Position numbers and translations under genes: made by a program. DNA of 64,000 nucleotides, from NCBI RefSeq assembly GCF_001457815.1, contig NZ_LN898220.1:124001-188000 (forward strand), read 5' to 3'. This stretch comes from Vitreoscilla massiliensis (GTDB lineage: Bacteria; Pseudomonadota; Gammaproteobacteria; Burkholderiales; Neisseriaceae). Below, in pieces: positions 60,542 through 64,000 of this stretch. The notes beneath the pieces were generated by a model. The model ran no database searches and was not told the origin of the DNA. It saw only the letters and a list, made by a program, of their open reading frames with translations. Each line of letters begins with the position of its first letter. Position 1 is the first letter of the stretch.

Positions 60542-63217
60542 TTATATCAAACGTCCATGACATTGTTTGTACTTCAAACCACTGCCGCAAGGACAAGGGT
60601 CATTGCGCAAGATGTAAATTCCACGCGCATTCAATGCCGCTTCACTGTAATCTTCATCATCGGCACCAGCAGCAATTTGCTCATACTCCTGCACTTGTTC
60701 TTGCTCTTGTGCTTCTTCAATGCGCACACCAATTAACAAGCGCGCCACATCGGCATGAATGTTGTTCAACAAGCCTTCAAACATTTCAAATGCTTCACGT
60801 TTGTATTCTTGCTTAGGATTTTTCTGGGCATAACCACGCAAATGGATGCCTTGGCGCAAATAATCCATGGCCGCCAAATGTTCACGCCAACGATGATCTA
60901 ACACTTGCAACATCACACTGCGCTCAAAGCCTTGCATAGGCTCAAGACCCACTTTGGCCACTTTTTCAGCGTATTCAGCCTCCACTTGTTCAAGCAGACG
61001 CTCTTTAATGCTGTCGTTTTCCAAAGTGTTATCGGCTTTAATCCAACCCGCGATATCGGCCTGTACATGGAATTCACTTGCCAATACACGTTCCAAACCC
61101 GCCACATCCCATTCTTCTTCCATACTTTGGGCCGGGATGTGTTCATCCACCAAATGGTCTATCACTTCGGCACGCATTTCTTTGGCCACATCAGACACAT
61201 CTTCGTGCTCAAGCAAATCATTGCGGCGTGAGTAAATCACTTGGCGTTGGTCATTGGCCACATCATCGTATTCCAACAATTGTTTGCGGATATCGAAGTT
61301 ACGGCTTTCCACTTTGCGCTGTGCACCCTCAATTTGGCGCGTCAACATCGATGCCTCAATCGGCATACCGCGTTCTGGTGCCAATTTATCCAATAAGAAT
61401 TTGGCTTTGTCTAAGGCAAACAAACGCAACAATTGGTCTTCAAACGACAAATAGAAACGGCTAGAGCCTGCATCACCTTGACGACCAGCACGACCACGCA
61501 GTTGGTTGTCAATGCGGCGGCTTTCGTGGCGTTCAGTACCAATGATGTGCAAACCACCTGCGGCCAACACCTCATCGTGCACGATTTGCCAATCGGCTTT
61601 CAAATCGGCAATTTTTTGCGCTTTTTGCACGTCACTCAGGCTTTCATCATTGCGTATGGCTTTGACCAAACCTTCGATATTGCCACCCAACACAATGTCG
61701 GTACCACGACCGGCCATATTGGTGGCCACGGTAATCATGCTCGGTTTGCCCGCTTGCGCCACGATATCGGCTTCGCGCTCATGCTCTTTGGCATTCAACA
61801 CATTGTGTTTCAAACCTTGTTGGCTCAACAATTGCGACACCAATTCAGACGTTTCAATACTGGTGGTGCCCACCAACACTGGCTGACCCTCTTCATAACA
61901 CTGTTTGATGTCTTTGATGACCGCTTCGTATTTTTCTTCAGCGGTACGGAAAATTTGGTCGTTGAAGTCTTTGCGCTGTGCAGGACGGTTGGTTGGAATA
62001 ATCACCGTTTCCAAACCATAAATGCTTTGGAACTCGAAGGCTTCCGTGTCGGCCGTACCCGTCATACCGGCCAATTTATCGTACAAACGGAAGTAATTTT
62101 GGAAGGTAATCGAAGCCAAGGTTTGGTTTTCTTTTTTAACTTCCACACCTTCTTTGGCTTCTATTGCTTGGTGCAAACCATCAGACCAACGACGACCAGT
62201 TGATAAGCGGCCTGTAAACTCATCCACGATGACGATTTCGCCATCTTGCACCACATAATGGGTATCTTTATGAAATAAGGTATGCGCACGCAAAGCAGCC
62301 ATCAAATGGTGCATCAACATGATATTGCTGCTGGAATACAAAGAATCGCCTTCAGGCAACAAGCCCAATTGGCTTAACACATCCTCAGCATGTTCATGAC
62401 CTTGCTCGCTCAAGCTGACAGTGTGATTTTTTTCATCCACCCAGTAATCACCGTCGCCGTCTTCTTTGTCTTGGCGCACCAAATGCGCAGGCACTTGGTT
62501 CATGGTTTGGTAGACTTGAATATTGTCGTCGGCTTGGCCGGAAATAATCAAAGGTGTGCGCGCTTCGTCAATCAAAATCGAGTCAACTTCATCGACCACA
62601 GCAAAATACAATGGCGTTTGTACGCGCTCTTCAGCAGAACCGACCATATTGTCGCGCAAATAATCGAAGCCAAACTCATTATTGGTACCGTAGCAAATAT
62701 CAGAACGGTAAGCGGCTTGTTTGTCCCAAGTTTGCATGTCACTGACCACTGTGCCCACAGTCAAACCCAAGAAGTTGTACAACTTGCCCATTTGCGCCGC
62801 ATCGCGAGTGGCCAAATAGTCATTGACTGTCACCACGTGCACGCCTTTGCCAGTCAAACCATTCAGGTACACCGGCAAAGTCGCTACCAAGGTTTTACCT
62901 TCACCGGTACGCATCTCGGCGATTTTACCTTGATGCAAGACCATGCCACCAATCAATTGCACATCAAAATGGCGCATGCCCAGCACGCGCAAACCAGCTT
63001 CACGGCATACCGCAAAAGCCTCTACCAACAAATCGTCTAAAGAGCTGCCTTCCGCCAAGCGCTGTTTGAACTCCGCCGTTTTGGCTTGTAATTCTTCATC
63101 ACTCAAAGCCTGCATTTGTGGCTCTAATGCATTGATTTTTGCCACTTCTTTACGATACTGTTTCAATAAACGGTCGTTGCGGCTACCAAACACTTTCTTG
63201 GCAAGACTGGTCAACAT
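60542..63217 (-). CDS. secA: Protein translocase ATPase SecA
   Basis: 891 residues from the ATG at 63217 (AAGGAT 9 nt upstream); the open frame runs 8 codons further. MRTGEGKTLVATLP is Walker A, and VIVDEFTGRLSTGRRWSDG the conserved core. The C-terminal zinc tail is CPCGSGLKYKQCHG. Drives Sec export with SecYEG. The DUS word at 62207-62218 encodes FTGRL in the invariant core. Confidence 0.97.
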   Translation of the reverse strand: MLTSLAKKVFGSRNDRLLKQYRKEVAKINALEPQMQALSDEELQAKTAEFKQRLAEGSSLDDLLVEAFAVCREAGLRVLGMRHFDVQLIGGMVLHQGKIAEMRTGEGKTLVATLPVYLNGLTGKGVHVVTVNDYLATRDAAQMGKLYNFLGLTVGTVVSDMQTWDKQAAYRSDICYGTNNEFGFDYLRDNMVGSAEERVQTPLYFAVVDEVDSILIDEARTPLIISGQADDNIQVYQTMNQVPAHLVRQDKEDGDGDYWVDEKNHTVSLSEQGHEHAEDVLSQLGLLPEGDSLYSSSNIMLMHHLMAALRAHTLFHKDTHYVVQDGEIVIVDEFTGRLSTGRRWSDGLHQAIEAKEGVEVKKENQTLASITFQNYFRLYDKLAGMTGTADTEAFEFQSIYGLETVIIPTNRPAQRKDFNDQIFRTAEEKYEAVIKDIKQCYEEGQPVLVGTTSIETSELVSQLLSQQGLKHNVLNAKEHEREADIVAQAGKPSMITVATNMAGRGTDIVLGGNIEGLVKAIRNDESLSDVQKAQKIADLKADWQIVHDEVLAAGGLHIIGTERHESRRIDNQLRGRAGRQGDAGSSRFYLSFEDQLLRLFALDKAKFLLDKLAPERGMPIEASMLTRQIEGAQRKVESRNFDIRKQLLEYDDVANDQRQVIYSRRNDLLEHEDVSDVAKEMRAEVIDHLVDEHIPAQSMEEEWDVAGLERVLASEFHVQADIAGWIKADNTLENDSIKERLLEQVEAEYAEKVAKVGLEPMQGFERSVMLQVLDHRWREHLAAMDYLRQGIHLRGYAQKNPKQEYKREAFEMFEGLLNNIHADVARLLIGVRIEEAQEQEQVQEYEQIAAGADDEDYSEAALNARGIYILRNDPCPCGSGLKYKQCHGRLI

Positions 63218-63384
63218 ATAATCGGCATCCTTCGCTCTCACGCGAGTGAAAATTAAAATCTCATGAATCGCTCATTCTAGCACACGCGGCTTCTCAGCGT
63301 CACCGCACGCACTTGTATCAGCTGCTTATATTAGATGATAGTATGGTGTTAAAGTAATCATATTCAAGTCGGATATTCATAAAA

Positions 63385-63810
63385 ATGAACATACAGCATT
63401 GGAGTCGGCAAAATCGCCCATTGCAGCGCTTGTTGCAACAACAACAACAATGGCAACGGCTGCAAGGCTATATCAGCCAAAAACTACCGCGCAACCTCAG
63501 TGCGCATTGTTCGGTAGTCTGCATCAATGACCAAGGTTTGCTGGTGGTCTTTGCCCACAATCATCTGGTTGCGGGCAGATTGAAAATGTTATTGCCAGTG
63601 CACTTGACTGCTCTACAACAACTCGACTCTAATATCCGCGGCATAGAAATCAAATTGCGGCCTGTAAACCAGCCTAAGCCTAAGCAGATTCAACGCCAAT
63701 TCAGCACCGAAGCCTTAAACAGCTTTGATGATGCCGCCGAGAAAGTGGCGCATCACACTGAATTGGCGGCGACGTTGCAACGCTTTGCCAGCCGCCGCCG
63801 CAAACCGTGA
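63385..63810 (+). CDS. DciA-like DUF721 protein
   Basis: 141 residues, with the DUF721-type core CSVVCINDQGLLVVFAHNH followed by AGRLKMLLP and IRGIEIKLRPV. DciA proteins help load DnaB helicase in bacteria without DnaC. Its place divergent from secA is typical of the family in Gram-negatives. A DUS word at 63657-63668 encodes the RPVN segment. Confidence 0.78.
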   Translation: MNIQHWSRQNRPLQRLLQQQQQWQRLQGYISQKLPRNLSAHCSVVCINDQGLLVVFAHNHLVAGRLKMLLPVHLTALQQLDSNIRGIEIKLRPVNQPKPKQIQRQFSTEALNSFDDAAEKVAHHTELAATLQRFASRRRKP

Positions 63811-63847
63811 AACATTGATAATAATAGACGAGTAGAAGGAAACACCG

Positions 63848-64000
63848 ATGCAAGCTTCTTTATTGGACACGCCATTGCAAGTGAGCGGCCATGTATTGCG
63901 CAACCGTGTCATCATGGGCTCCATGCACACTGGCTTTGAGGAACATCCTGAGGGCAATGAACATTTGGCCGCTTTTTACCAAGCGCGTGCCAAAGGCGGT
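63848..64000 (+). CDS. fadH: 2,4-dienoyl-CoA reductase (old yellow enzyme family), 5' part
   Basis: 51 codons up to the window edge, behind GAAGGAAACACC. The N-terminus reads LRNRVIMGSMHTGFEEH, the FMN-barrel start characteristic of FadH. The complete enzyme reduces unsaturated fatty acyl-CoA intermediates with NADPH and holds FMN, FAD and a 4Fe-4S cluster. Only the first part is visible here. Confidence 0.85.
   Translation, partial: MQASLLDTPLQVSGHVLRNRVIMGSMHTGFEEHPEGNEHLAAFYQARAKGG

Noticed and set aside
61433..62203. A 256-codon plus-strand frame across secA
   Set aside because: Antisense to a highly conserved gene and without recognisable protein features.

Overview
The window looks like chromosomal DNA from a member of the Neisseriaceae (Betaproteobacteria), probably outside the genus Neisseria itself. 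Gene content and order point there: a pilF-pilG-pilD-coaE-zapD-yacG cluster, paired bacterioferritin genes, a neisserial-type porin, a ComEA-like DNA-binding protein, and secA divergent from a dciA-like gene. The sequence is also studded with a 12-base word, GCGGCCTGTAAA, and its reverse complement. I counted about 48 copies by eye, many as inverted pairs behind genes. Density, placement and the CTG core match the DNA uptake sequences (DUS) of naturally competent Neisseriaceae, but the word differs from the dialects I know. Base composition is close to 50% GC, and TTG (Leu) and CAA (Gln) codons are favoured throughout. I see no prophage, CRISPR array or intact insertion sequence.

Layout. 1-3968: a Rieske oxygenase / ferredoxin-reductase / SDR-epimerase operon (minus strand) behind a LysR regulator. 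4354-8628: a four-gene operon of rhodanese, serine O-acetyltransferase, family 2A encapsulin shell and encapsulin-targeted cysteine desulfurase, which I read as a sulfur-handling protein nanocompartment. 8670-9831: a terminator, tRNA-Ala(GGC) and msrB. 9948-15363: a housekeeping operon (mltG-tmk-holB-pilZ-tatD-MBL hydrolase-EEP phosphatase). 15366-18157: a HEPN-like protein and htpG, the latter with a sigma-32-like promoter. 18368-19081: two small uncertain loci, one apparently frameshifted. 19309-21305: an RNA-repair cassette (RNA ligase plus HD-Pnk end-healing enzyme). 21496-21893: a decayed ~120-bp tandem repeat built on the DUS word. 21901-26137: an RND efflux pump and its adaptor. 26353-31779: phoH-DUF4126-ybeY-corC-DUF808-lnt. 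31858-35061: acyltransferase, rpoH and small membrane proteins. 35204-38070: an ABC importer. 38463-41816: gamma-carbonic anhydrase, transaldolase, chorismate mutase, bfrA-bfrB and bfd with a Fur box. 42005-50113: peptidase, a tiny lipoprotein, dsbB, pmbA, darP, YheT-like hydrolase, trpC, map and an HTH protein. 50169-58500: valS and the type IV pilus cluster. 58613-64000: porin, comEA, secA, dciA-like and the start of fadH.

How the parts work together. PilF, PilG, PilD, PilZ and ComEA supply pilus assembly and periplasmic DNA capture, and the dense DUS-like repeats would be the matching recognition signal. Inverted pairs of the repeat also seem to serve as terminators. The two most unusual modules are the encapsulin operon and the RNA ligase/HD-Pnk cassette. 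Both belong to known families, but their presence here, with DUS copies inside both, merits follow-up. All functions are read from sequence motifs and recalled family knowledge; no database search was run.
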